Source: Streptomyces sp. HM190 (lineage in GTDB: Bacteria; Actinomycetota; Actinomycetes; Streptomycetales; Streptomycetaceae). Taken from it: a stretch of DNA of 64,000 bases. This document shows, piece by piece, positions 8,830 through 16,641 of this stretch. Positions within the stretch are counted from its first letter, which is position 1, and every line of letters starts with the position of its first letter. The DNA lies in contig NZ_CP047318.1 of the NCBI RefSeq assembly GCF_009857135.1, positions 3,906,001 to 3,970,000 on the forward strand, written 5' to 3'. Both the position numbers and the translations under genes were made by a program. The notes beneath the pieces were generated by a model that was not told the DNA's origin, made no database searches, and saw only the letters and a list, made by a program, of their open reading frames with translations.

Positions 8830-9173
8830 GCCGGCCCGGCAGGGACGACCTGCCCGACCGGCTGTACACCCTGACCCAGGGACGCAGCCGGTCCGCGCCC
8901 GGCACCCCCTTCGACCTGGTAACCCTGGTCACCGCCGAGTCACAGCCGGTGCCGGGGATGCAGTCCGAGCACACGGCGATCCTGCGGCTGACGGAGCGGC
9001 CCACGGCGGTGGTCGAGATCGCCGCCGGGCTCGGGCTGCCGGTGAGCATCACGAAGGTGCTGCTGTCCGACCTCCTCGCCGCGGGCCGGGTCAGCGCCCG
9101 GCACCCGCACAAGGCCACGCTGATCGATCTGGACATCCTGGAGCAGGTACTCGTTGGACTTCGCAACCTCTGA
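8826..9173 (+). CDS. cvnC: Conservon DUF742 protein CvnC
   Basis: A 115-residue DUF742 protein with a winged-helix-like core. The motif RLYTLTQGRSRS near the start and EHTAILRLTERP...VVEIAAGLGLPVSITKVLLSDL in the middle are diagnostic. It overlaps cvnB by ATGA and the next gene by 20 bases. In complete conservons the gene that overlaps cvnC here is cvnD; in this locus the overlapping gene is a P450 instead. Confidence 0.92.
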   Translation: MSRPGRDDLPDRLYTLTQGRSRSAPGTPFDLVTLVTAESQPVPGMQSEHTAILRLTERPTAVVEIAAGLGLPVSITKVLLSDLLAAGRVSARHPHKATLIDLDILEQVLVGLRNL

Positions 9174-10431
9174 GCACGGCGGGGACGGCCGGCCGCCCGG
9201 ACCCGGCCCCGGCTCCGCCCCCGTGACGCTCACCGGGGCCCGCTTCCACGGCGACCCCGCCGCCCTCTACCGCGAACTGCGGCACGAGCACGGCGAGGTC
9301 GTCCCCGTCCTGCTCGACGGGGACGTGCCGGCGTGGCTGGTGCTGGGCTACCGCGAGCTGCACCAGGTCACGAGCGACCCGGAACTGTTCAGCAGGGACT
9401 CCGGGTTGTGGAGCCAGTGGCCGAACATCCCCGCCGACTGGCCCCTGTTGCCGGTGATCAGCCGGGAGCAGCCGTCGATCCTCGGCGCGGTCGGCGAACG
9501 GCACCGGCGCCGGGCGGCACTGCTCGGCGAGGCGCTGGAGACGGTCGACCCGTTCACGCTGCGCGGCCACGCCGAGCGGTTCGCGGACGAACTGCTCGAC
9601 GCGGTGTGCGGGGCGGGCACGGCCGACCTCGTGGCGCAGTACGCGGCGCTGCTGCCCGTCCGCGTGCTGGCGTACCTGTTCGGCTTCCCGGAGGAGCAGG
9701 GGCCGGGCCTGGTCGCCGCGTTGACCGACATCCTCGACGGGCAGGGCAGGGCGCAGGCCGCCGAGGCGCGGGTGACGGAGGCGATGACCCGGCTGGTGGC
9801 GGAGCGCCGGGAGCGTCCCGCGGACGACGTGGTGTCCCGGCTGCTGGCGAACGCCCCCGCCCACGGCGTCTCCGTCGAGGAGGTCACGCACGACGTGATG
9901 GTCATGCTGGCCGCGGGACACCAGCCGACCACCGACTGGATCGGCAACTCCCTGCGGCTGATGCTCACCGACGAGCGGTTCGCGGCCTCCCTGTTCGGCG
10001 GGCGCAGCAGCGTGGCGGAGGCCATGAACGAGGTGCTGTGGGAGGACGCGCCCGTCCAGAACGCGGCCGGCCGCTGGCTGTCCCGCGACACCCGGCTCGG
10101 CGGCCGCTCGCTGCGCGCCGGCGACCTCGTCCTCCTGGGTCTCCAGGGCGCCAACTCCGACCCCCGCGTGCGCACCCACGGCTCCGCCCTCACCGGCGGC
10201 AACAACGCGCACTTCTCCTTCGGACACGGCGAGCACCGCTGCCCGTTCCCGGCGCGGGAGATCGCCGAGGTCATCGCCCGTACCGGTGTCGAGGTGGTGC
10301 TGGACCGGCTGCCGGACCTGGACCTCGCCGTCCCGGCGCGGACCCTGGTCCGGCGGCCCTCGCCCTGGCTGCGGGGCCTGGTGGAGCTGCCGGTGCGGTT
10401 CTCGCCGTCGCCCGCGGTGGGCGGCCGGTGA
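9154..10431 (+). CDS. cvnE: CYP157-like conservon P450 lacking the ExxR arginine
   Basis: A 425-residue cytochrome P450 that starts at a TTG overlapping the end of cvnC. The haem loop is FSFGHGEHRCPFPA with the cysteine ligand at about residue 363. The I-helix carries LAAGHQPT. The K-helix position that should read ExxR is E-V-L-W (about 293-296), so the arginine is replaced by tryptophan. CYP157 enzymes of streptomycete conservons are known to lack this arginine, which is why I place it there. The first residues MDFATSEHGG resemble the start of a CvnD GTPase rather than of a P450. Substrate unknown. Confidence 0.85.
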   Translation: MDFATSEHGGDGRPPGPGPGSAPVTLTGARFHGDPAALYRELRHEHGEVVPVLLDGDVPAWLVLGYRELHQVTSDPELFSRDSGLWSQWPNIPADWPLLPVISREQPSILGAVGERHRRRAALLGEALETVDPFTLRGHAERFADELLDAVCGAGTADLVAQYAALLPVRVLAYLFGFPEEQGPGLVAALTDILDGQGRAQAAEARVTEAMTRLVAERRERPADDVVSRLLANAPAHGVSVEEVTHDVMVMLAAGHQPTTDWIGNSLRLMLTDERFAASLFGGRSSVAEAMNEVLWEDAPVQNAAGRWLSRDTRLGGRSLRAGDLVLLGLQGANSDPRVRTHGSALTGGNNAHFSFGHGEHRCPFPAREIAEVIARTGVEVVLDRLPDLDLAVPARTLVRRPSPWLRGLVELPVRFSPSPAVGGR

Positions 10432-10603
10432 CCCGTGCCGCGCCACGCGGCGGGGTCCGGCCCCGACCGCACCCGGGCAACCCGGCCGCAGGGACTGTGC
10501 AGGAGAGGACTGTGCGAGCAGGCAGGGCTACGCCGCCGCGTGCGGCGCCACGGGCCCCGTCTCACCGGACGGACGACGTTTCGCCCAGGTTTCGCGGAGC
10601 CGA

Positions 10604-10609
10604 TAGGCT
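10604..10609 (+). promoter_or_regulatory. -10 box of leaderless serC
   Basis: TAGGCT lies exactly 7 bases before the serC GTG at 10617, so transcription should begin at or next to the start codon. No Shine-Dalgarno sequence is present, consistent with a leaderless mRNA. Confidence 0.7.
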
Positions 10610-10616
10610 CGCGGTC

Positions 10617-11735
10617 GTGGCTGATATCCAGATCCCCGCTGACATCAAGCCCGCCGACGGACGTTTCGGCGCTGGCCCCTCCAAGGTGCGGACGGAGGCG
10701 CTGGACGCGCTGGCCGCGACCGGCACCTCCCTGCTCGGCACCTCCCACCGCCAGGCCCCGGTGAAGAACCTGGTCGGCCAGGTGCGTGAGGGCATCAGCG
10801 AACTGTTCTCCCTGCCCGAGGGCTACGAGGTGATCCTCGGCAACGGCGGCTCCACCGCGTTCTGGGACGTCGCGACGCACGGCCTGATCGAGAACAAGAG
10901 CCAGCACCTGACGTTCGGCGAGTTCAGCTCGAAGTTCGCCAAGGCCGCCAAGCTGGCCCCGTGGCTGGGCGAGCCGACCGTCGTCTCCTCCGACCCCGGC
11001 ACGCACCCGGAGCCGGTCGCCGAGGCGGGCGTCGACGTCTACGCCTTCACCCACAACGAGACCTCCACCGGTGTCGCCGCCCCGATCAGGCGGGTGGCCG
11101 GTGCCGACGAGGGCGCCCTCGTCCTGGTCGACGCCACGTCCGGCGCGGGCGGTCTGCCCGTGGACATCGCCGAGACGGACGTCTACTACTTCGCCCCGCA
11201 GAAGTCCTTCGCCTCCGACGGCGGCCTGTGGATCGGTGTGTTCTCCCCGGCCGCGATCGAGCGCGCCGAGCGGATCCACGCGAGCGGGCGGCACGTCCCG
11301 GAGTTCTTCTCGCTGCCGACGGCGATCGACAACTCCCGCAAGAACCAGACGTACAACACCCCGGCGCTGGTCACGCTGTTCCTGCTGAACCAGCAGCTGG
11401 AGTGGATCAACGGCCAGGGCGGTCTCGCCTGGTCCACGGCGCGCACGAAGGACTCCTCGACCCGCCTGTACGGCTGGGCGGAGGAGTCCAAGTACGCGAC
11501 GCCGTTCGTCTCGGACCCGGCCAAGCGCTCCCAGGTCATCGGCACGATCGACTTCGCCGACGAGATCGACGCCGCGGCCGTCGCCAAGGCCCTGCGCGCC
11601 AACGGCATCGTGGACACCGAGCCGTACCGCAAGCTCGGCCGCAACCAGCTGCGCGTCGCGATGTTCCCGGCGATCGACCCGGCGGACGTCGAGGCCCTGA
11701 CGAAGTGCGTCGACTACGTGATCGAGAAGCTCTAG
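10617..11735 (+). CDS. serC: Phosphoserine aminotransferase
   Basis: Converts 3-phosphohydroxypyruvate and glutamate to phosphoserine and 2-oxoglutarate in serine synthesis; the product also serves pyridoxal phosphate synthesis in organisms using the DXP-independent enzymes differently. The 372-residue length and the opening ADIKPADGRFGAGPSKV match the actinobacterial SerC type. The pyridoxal-phosphate lysine is in FAPQKSFASDGG (about residue 196), and LLGTSHRQ is the substrate loop. The GTG at 10617 is preceded by TAGGCT at leaderless distance. A strong bidirectional terminator follows. Confidence 0.95.
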   Translation: MADIQIPADIKPADGRFGAGPSKVRTEALDALAATGTSLLGTSHRQAPVKNLVGQVREGISELFSLPEGYEVILGNGGSTAFWDVATHGLIENKSQHLTFGEFSSKFAKAAKLAPWLGEPTVVSSDPGTHPEPVAEAGVDVYAFTHNETSTGVAAPIRRVAGADEGALVLVDATSGAGGLPVDIAETDVYYFAPQKSFASDGGLWIGVFSPAAIERAERIHASGRHVPEFFSLPTAIDNSRKNQTYNTPALVTLFLLNQQLEWINGQGGLAWSTARTKDSSTRLYGWAEESKYATPFVSDPAKRSQVIGTIDFADEIDAAAVAKALRANGIVDTEPYRKLGRNQLRVAMFPAIDPADVEALTKCVDYVIEKL

Positions 11736-11754
11736 CCGTTCAGCGGTACGACGC

Positions 11755-11790
11755 CGAAGGGCGCCCGGTGGGGTCACCGGGCGCCCTTCG
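11755..11790. terminator. Bidirectional terminator between convergent genes
   Basis: A perfect 16-bp stem (CGAAGGGCGCCCGGTG and its complement) with a 4-base GGGT loop separates serC (+) from the convergent hydrolase gene (-). It can serve both directions. Confidence 0.85.
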
Positions 11791-11826
11791 TGTCGTCCTA
11801 CGGGGTGTCGCCGGGGTCGTGCGGAA

Positions 11827-13434
11827 TCAGCCGCGGAAGCCGAGGATGCCGTGCAGGGCGGCACCGCCCGTCGCGGTGGACGCGCCCGACTGCGCCGACA
11901 TCTTCTGCGCGGCCTGCGGCTTCGGGTCCGGCAGCTTCTTGCAGACGGCGTCGGCCTTGCCCTTGCCGCGCGGCACCTTGCCGTTGCTCAGGTAGGTCGC
12001 CAGGTACGTGTCGAGGCAGGAGTTGCCGCTCAGCGAGATGCCGTGGTTGCCGCCGCCCTGCTCGACGACCAGGCTGGAGTTCTTGAGCAGCTTGTGGACG
12101 GTGAGCCCGCCCTGGTACGGGGTGGCCGCGTCGTCGGTCGCCTGGAACAGCAGCGCCGGCGGGAGCTTGGAGTTGGCGATGTTCACCGGCTTGAGGGTCT
12201 TGGTCGGCCAGAACGCGCACGGCGCGTTGTACCAGGCGTTGTTCCAGGCCATGAAGGGCGCCTTCTTGTAGACGGCCCAGTTGTCCTTCTCCCACGTGCT
12301 CCACTTGCGCGGCCAGGCCGCGTCACGGCACTGCACGGCGGTGTAGACGCTGTAGCCGTTGTCGCCGGAGGCGTCGACGGCGGCGAAGTTCTGGTACGCC
12401 TCGACCAGCGGCTCGGCGTTCTTGTCGCCGACGTAGGCGGCGAACGCCTCGGCGAGGAAGGGCCAGTAGCCGTTGTAGTAGCCGCCGGGGATGAAGGTGT
12501 CCTCCAGCTCGGAGGCTCCCACCTTCACACTGCCGCCCACCGGCTTCTTGGCGAGCGCGGCCCGCATGGCGTACCACTTGGCCTCGATCTTGACCGGGTC
12601 GGTGCCGAGCTTGTAGGTGGCGTTGTTCTTGGCGATCCACTTCATCAGCGCCTTGTGGCGCTTGTCGAAGGCGTAGTCCTGGTCGAGGTTGTCCTCGTAC
12701 CAGACGCCCGTCGGGTCGACTATGGAGTCGAGCACCAGGCGGCGCACGCGCTCCGGGTACTGCTTGGCGTAGACGGCGCCGAGGTAGGTGCCGTACGAGT
12801 AGCCGAAGTAGTTGATCTTCTTGGCGCCGAGCGCCTTGCGGATCGCGTCCATGTCCTTCACGGCGTTGGCCGTGTTGATGTGCGGCAGGACGTCCTTGTA
12901 CTTGGCCCCGCAGGCCGCGGCGAAGGACGTGGCGCGGTCGAGGTTGGCCTTCATCAGGGCGGGCGTGCTCGGCACGGAGTCCGGGCGCGCCGGGTTGAAG
13001 TGGCCCGGCTTGCAGTTCAGGGCGGGCTTGCTCGCCCCCACGCCGCGCGGGTCGAAGCCGATGACGTCGTACTGCGCGGCGACGGCCTTGGGCAGCGAGC
13101 CGGCGACGAATCCGGCCAGGGACAGGCCGCTGCCGCCGGGGCCGCCGGGGTTGACCAGCAGCGGGCCCTGGTACTTCTTCGCGGTGTGCGGCACGCGGGA
13201 CAGGGCCAGCGTGATCTTCTTCCCGCCCGGCTTGGCGTAGTCCAGCGGCACCTTGACCGACGCGCACTGCATCGTCGGGGCGTTGTCCGTGGCGCACTTC
13301 TTCCAGGAGACCTTCGCGGCGGCGGCCTGCACGGTGTTCACGGAGTGCGGCGCGCTGGCGCTGGCGGGGGCGGCTGCGAGCGTCCCGGCCAGTACGACGG
13401 TGGCGCCGCTGAACACGGCTGCGCTTCTCTTCAT
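11827..13434 (-). CDS. Secreted tripeptidyl aminopeptidase-like alpha/beta hydrolase
   Basis: A 535-residue secreted hydrolase of the Streptomyces Tap/SlpD group. The start ATG at 13434 has AGAGAGAA upstream and gives a signal peptide MKRSAAVFSGATVVLAGTLA with an AxA site (ASASA). The nucleophile is in GYSYGTYLG (about residue 213), the oxyanion region is NPGGPGGSG, the acid is in QATDDAATPY and the histidine in GGGNHGIS. A TAP-like C-terminal domain closes the protein. It should cleave short N-terminal peptides from extracellular proteins. A longer in-frame start at 13521 adds no signal-like sequence and is less likely. Confidence 0.88.
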   Translation of the reverse strand: MKRSAAVFSGATVVLAGTLAAAPASASAPHSVNTVQAAAAKVSWKKCATDNAPTMQCASVKVPLDYAKPGGKKITLALSRVPHTAKKYQGPLLVNPGGPGGSGLSLAGFVAGSLPKAVAAQYDVIGFDPRGVGASKPALNCKPGHFNPARPDSVPSTPALMKANLDRATSFAAACGAKYKDVLPHINTANAVKDMDAIRKALGAKKINYFGYSYGTYLGAVYAKQYPERVRRLVLDSIVDPTGVWYEDNLDQDYAFDKRHKALMKWIAKNNATYKLGTDPVKIEAKWYAMRAALAKKPVGGSVKVGASELEDTFIPGGYYNGYWPFLAEAFAAYVGDKNAEPLVEAYQNFAAVDASGDNGYSVYTAVQCRDAAWPRKWSTWEKDNWAVYKKAPFMAWNNAWYNAPCAFWPTKTLKPVNIANSKLPPALLFQATDDAATPYQGGLTVHKLLKNSSLVVEQGGGNHGISLSGNSCLDTYLATYLSNGKVPRGKGKADAVCKKLPDPKPQAAQKMSAQSGASTATGGAALHGILGFRG

Positions 13435-13549
13435 GGAGTTCTCTCTGAACGATGAGGGGGGTTCCAGGTCCGCGAGGTTCGCGGCCCGTGCCGCATGGTT
13501 CCCGAAGAGCGCGCCGCGCATGAACAGGTTCGACCAAGACTTGACTGAA

Positions 13550-13571
13550 TTGAGTCATTGGAAACACTCAA
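13550..13571. promoter_or_regulatory. Inverted repeat upstream of the aminopeptidase gene
   Basis: TTGAGT and ACTCAA face each other across 10 bases in an unusually AT-rich patch 116-137 bases before the aminopeptidase start. It could be an operator or hold the promoter. No regulator is adjacent. Confidence 0.4.
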
Positions 13572-13620
13572 ATTACCCACAGAAAAGGTCAGTTGACCGC
13601 ATGTGGTACATCATCGCGCC

Positions 13621-13710
13621 GACCGACCGACCGACCGACCCACAGACCGACCTGCCGATCGGCCAGCAAGCCTGCCGATCGGCCGACCGGCCTGCCGACG
13701 GGCGCCCGGC
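13621..13710. repeat. GACC microsatellite and three 20-bp tandem units
   Basis: Five consecutive GACC units (13621-13640) are followed by three 20-base units beginning CCTGCCGA at 13651, 13671 and 13691. The last unit runs into the terminator stem of the cellulase gene. The block lies between two secreted-enzyme genes and has no coding potential that I can support. Confidence 0.8.
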
Positions 13711-13730
13711 CGTCACCGGGCGCCCGTCGG
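13695..13730 (-). terminator. Terminator of the cellulase gene
   Basis: A perfect 15-bp stem (CCGACGGGCGCCCGG and its complement) with a 6-base loop starts right after the cellulase stop codon. Strong rho-independent-type hairpin without a T-run, as is common in streptomycetes. Confidence 0.85.
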
Positions 13731-13731
13731 T

Positions 13732-15270
13732 TCAGGTCGCCGTGCAGCTCACGCTCGGCACACCCCCGCCCCCGGGCGCGCCGCCGAAGCCGAGGGTCGC
13801 CGAAGCGCCCGCGGCGAGGGCGCCGTTGTGGGCGGCGTTCGTCGCGGTCACCGTCGCACCGCTCTGGGTGTACGAGGCGTTCCACATGGTGGTGACCTTC
13901 TGGGAGCCGCTCCAGGTCCAGCTGACCTTCCAGGACTTGAGCGCGGTCGACCCGCTGTTGGTCACCTTCACCTCGGCGTTGAAGCCGCCGCCCCAGTCGC
14001 TGCTGACGGTGTAGACGGCGGTGCAGGCGGGCGTCCCGCCGCCCGGATCGCCCGGGTCACCGGGGTCGCCCGGATCGCCGGAGCCGCCGCCCGGCGGGAA
14101 GCCCGGCGCCTTGATGCTCGCCAGATAGCCGTCCTTGACGGTGTCGACGGTCTGCCAGTCGTCCTTCAGGATGCCGCCGGTGTCACCGGAGTTGGGGTTC
14201 CAGGACCAGAAGGTCCAGTGGAAGGAGTCGTTGCCGTGGGTCGAGGTGGAGCGGAGGTAGGTCACCAGGGCGGCCAGCCAGCGCTGGTCGACCGTGGACT
14301 GCAGGGTCGTACCGAACTCGCCGACCCAGACGGGGGCGATGTTCTGCTTGAAGATGTAGCCCCAGTACCGGTCCCAGACGCCCGGCATGTTGTCGGGGAA
14401 GTTCGGGTCGCTGAACCAGCTCTGCTGGGCCACGCTGGTGGCGTAGTCGTGGGCGGAGTAGACGAGCCGGTTCGGCACGTCGAGCCGTACGGGGTGGTCG
14501 GCGACACCCATCAGGTTGCCGCCCCACCAGCCCGAGACCCCGTTGTACGACTGGACGCCCTCGACGAGGACCAGCAGGTCGGGGTTGGCCGAGAGCACCG
14601 CGTTGCCGGCGCGTTCGGCGGCGAGGCGCCAGTCCCTGGCGGTGTCGCCGCAGCCCCAGCAGGCCGGGTCGTGGGGCTCGTTGTGGAGGTCGATGCCGAC
14701 GACGGTGGAGTCGCCCTTGTAACGGGTCGCGAGGGCCTTGAGGTTGGTGATCCACGTCGTCTCCGGGACCGCCGAGGTGTACCAGAGCGCCGACTGTCCC
14801 GCCGCGTCCGGGCGGTGCCGGTCGAGGATGACCTTCAGACCGCTCTGCCCGGCGTGCGCGACGATCTTGTCCAGGACCTGGAGCGAGGTCAGACCGCGCA
14901 GATCGGTGTTCTTGCCGTCGAAGTTGAGGCTGTCGGGCATGGTGCCCGGCTTGAGGATGTCGTCGCTGTAGGGGATGCGCAGGGTGTTGTAGCCCAGCGA
15001 CCGGATCTGGTCGATCATGCTCTTGTAGTCGCGGGACCACAGGCCGTGCGGCACGTGGTTGGCGGTCTCGAAGCCGAACCAGTTGATGCCGGCGATGCGC
15101 ACCGACTGGTTGTTCGCGTCGAGGATCTGGCGCCCGTTGGTGTGCCAGTAGCCGGCACCGGCGGCGGCCTCGGCCGCCGCGGCGGACGGGGCACCGCCGG
15201 CCAGTGGCAGCACCAGCACGGCGGCGGCCGCGCACAGGGCGCCCAGAGTTCTCCGTAAGCTGCGGAACAT
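13732..15270 (-). CDS. Secreted GH5 cellulase with C-terminal CBM2
   Basis: A 512-residue endo-beta-1,4-glucanase. A signal peptide (MFRSLRRTLGALCAAAAVLV, cleavage near APSAAAA) is followed by a GH5 barrel. The acid/base glutamate is in LHNEPHD (about 197) and the nucleophile in WVGEFGT (about 319). A Gly-Asp-Pro repeat linker (GDPGDPGDPGDPGGG, about 390-407) leads to a family 2 cellulose-binding module with the typical W-x-W-S and N-A-x-Y-x-x-S-G-A patterns. It acts outside the cell on cellulose. A CebR-type operator 41-54 bases upstream indicates induction by cello-oligosaccharides. Confidence 0.94.
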   Translation of the reverse strand: MFRSLRRTLGALCAAAAVLVLPLAGGAPSAAAAEAAAGAGYWHTNGRQILDANNQSVRIAGINWFGFETANHVPHGLWSRDYKSMIDQIRSLGYNTLRIPYSDDILKPGTMPDSLNFDGKNTDLRGLTSLQVLDKIVAHAGQSGLKVILDRHRPDAAGQSALWYTSAVPETTWITNLKALATRYKGDSTVVGIDLHNEPHDPACWGCGDTARDWRLAAERAGNAVLSANPDLLVLVEGVQSYNGVSGWWGGNLMGVADHPVRLDVPNRLVYSAHDYATSVAQQSWFSDPNFPDNMPGVWDRYWGYIFKQNIAPVWVGEFGTTLQSTVDQRWLAALVTYLRSTSTHGNDSFHWTFWSWNPNSGDTGGILKDDWQTVDTVKDGYLASIKAPGFPPGGGSGDPGDPGDPGDPGGGTPACTAVYTVSSDWGGGFNAEVKVTNSGSTALKSWKVSWTWSGSQKVTTMWNASYTQSGATVTATNAAHNGALAAGASATLGFGGAPGGGGVPSVSCTAT

Positions 15271-15310
15271 GACGCTGCTTCCTCCTCGGGAGGCGCGGGC
15301 CCGGAACAGA

Positions 15311-15324
15311 TGGGAGCGCTCCCA
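15311..15324. promoter_or_regulatory. CebR operator
   Basis: TGGGAGCGCTCCCA is a perfect 14-bp palindrome and equals the known CebR (LacI-family cellobiose/cellotriose sensor) box of streptomycetes. Its position 41-54 bases before the cellulase start suits repression of that promoter. CebR itself is not in the window. Confidence 0.9.
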
Positions 15325-15494
15325 CCACCCGCACCCCCCATGGAAGACAGGTCACATGGACACGTCAAGGCATCCGACGCCCCGTTGTGCGCCGGACGCC
15401 TCCGGGCGCGGCCCCGAAGCCGGGGCGGGGACCAGCGTGCGGCGGTCCACGGCCCGCCGGAGGGCCGGCTGACGGGCCGTGGGGGAACGCCCCG

Positions 15495-16508
15495 TCAGGA
15501 CGGGCGGCGCAGCACGCGCCTGAAGCCCCAGATGACGACGACGGCGACGGCGACGGCGATCGCGCCGGCCTTGAACCCCGGGCCGGTGCCGTCGGCGTCC
15601 TGCCCGGCGGACGAGCCGCCCCCGTCGGCGGAGGACGAGCCGGAGCCGCCGTCGCCGGAGCCGCCGGGGACGTCGCGGGCGACGACCGTGCTGCCGCCGC
15701 CCTCACTGCCGTACATGATCTTCGAACCGTCGGTGGTGTACGTGAGGGACTCGCCCTGCCGCTGCAGGGGCACGCTCAGCCGGCCGGCCTTCTTGATCTT
15801 CCCGCCGTTCCAGTCGTAGAGGATCGCGCCGAAGTACGACCGCAGGGCGAGGTGCTTCCCGTCGGGCGAGAACGCCCCGTCGGTGACCTCCAGATCGGGC
15901 ACGGAGGCGATCTTCCTGAAGGTGTTCGTGCCGGAGGCGGAGAGTTCGGCCGGGCCCTCGTACAGCGAGCCCCCCGCGTCGTTCTTGTCGGCGATGTAGA
16001 CGCGCCCGGTCTTCGGGTGCACCATCAGCGCCTCCGCGTCCCGCGCCCCGTCCTCGTACTTCACGACGTACTGCGTGGCCCTGACCGTCTGGTCCTTGAG
16101 CTGCTCGGGCTCCGGCAGCTCGTAGATCCACACGTACTGCCAGGTCCCACCGAGGTTGTCGCCGATGTCGCCGACGTAGAGATGGCCGTCCGGGCCGATG
16201 GAGACCGCCTCGACGTCCCGTGGTGTGCCGACCCCCGTCATCGTCACCGTGGCGACCGTCTTCCCCGTCCTGCTGTCCACGGCGTACAGGAACGCCCCGT
16301 CGTCGCTGTCGTTGTGCGTCCAGTACACGCCGGGGTGCTGACGCGAGGCCGCGAGACCGCTGGACTCGGTGATCCTCGGGTCCTCCACCGTGAAGGTGCC
16401 GTCGTCGGCGGCCGCGGGCACGGCCGGCACGGCGGCGAACAGAGCGCCGGCGAGCACGGCGAGACCGGCGAGGAGGGGGCGGCGGGATGGTCGGCGCATG
16501 CCTCCCAC
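15495..16508 (-). CDS. Secreted, C-terminally anchored propeller-like protein
   Basis: A 337-residue exported protein with a signal peptide (RPLLAGLAVLAGALFAAVPAV), a beta-propeller-like body and a C-terminal membrane helix (AGAIAVAVAVVVIWGF) followed by RRVLRRPS. A Gly/Ser/Asp linker separates the body from the anchor. Repeated aspartate-rich turns such as GPDGHLYVGDIGDN and SPDGKHLALR are typical of propeller blades. It is probably displayed on the cell surface; substrate or ligand unknown. The GTG at 16508 and the ATG at 16499 are both possible starts. Confidence 0.75.
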   Translation of the reverse strand: MGGMRRPSRRPLLAGLAVLAGALFAAVPAVPAAADDGTFTVEDPRITESSGLAASRQHPGVYWTHNDSDDGAFLYAVDSRTGKTVATVTMTGVGTPRDVEAVSIGPDGHLYVGDIGDNLGGTWQYVWIYELPEPEQLKDQTVRATQYVVKYEDGARDAEALMVHPKTGRVYIADKNDAGGSLYEGPAELSASGTNTFRKIASVPDLEVTDGAFSPDGKHLALRSYFGAILYDWNGGKIKKAGRLSVPLQRQGESLTYTTDGSKIMYGSEGGGSTVVARDVPGGSGDGGSGSSSADGGGSSAGQDADGTGPGFKAGAIAVAVAVVVIWGFRRVLRRPS

Positions 16509-16629
16509 CCTGCCATGCCGCCACGCGGGGCGGGGTGGGGGAGCGCCACGGGGCCGTGGTCCGGCACCACGTGGTGATGCTCACAGAGGTGTGTGACCCA
16601 GTCCCTCCTACCGCCCGGTAGCGATCGTT

Positions 16630-16635
16630 CATGAT
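16630..16635 (+). promoter_or_regulatory. Putative leaderless -10 box of the SGNH hydrolase gene
   Basis: CATGAT ends 6 bases before the ATG at 16642, with no ribosome site between, resembling the other leaderless starts in this window. The first base departs from TANNNT. Confidence 0.45.
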
Positions 16636-16641
16636 GAGCCC

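Noticed and set aside
13621..13710. Short CRISPR-like array
   Set aside because: The 20-base units are directly adjacent without spacers and no cas genes exist in the window.
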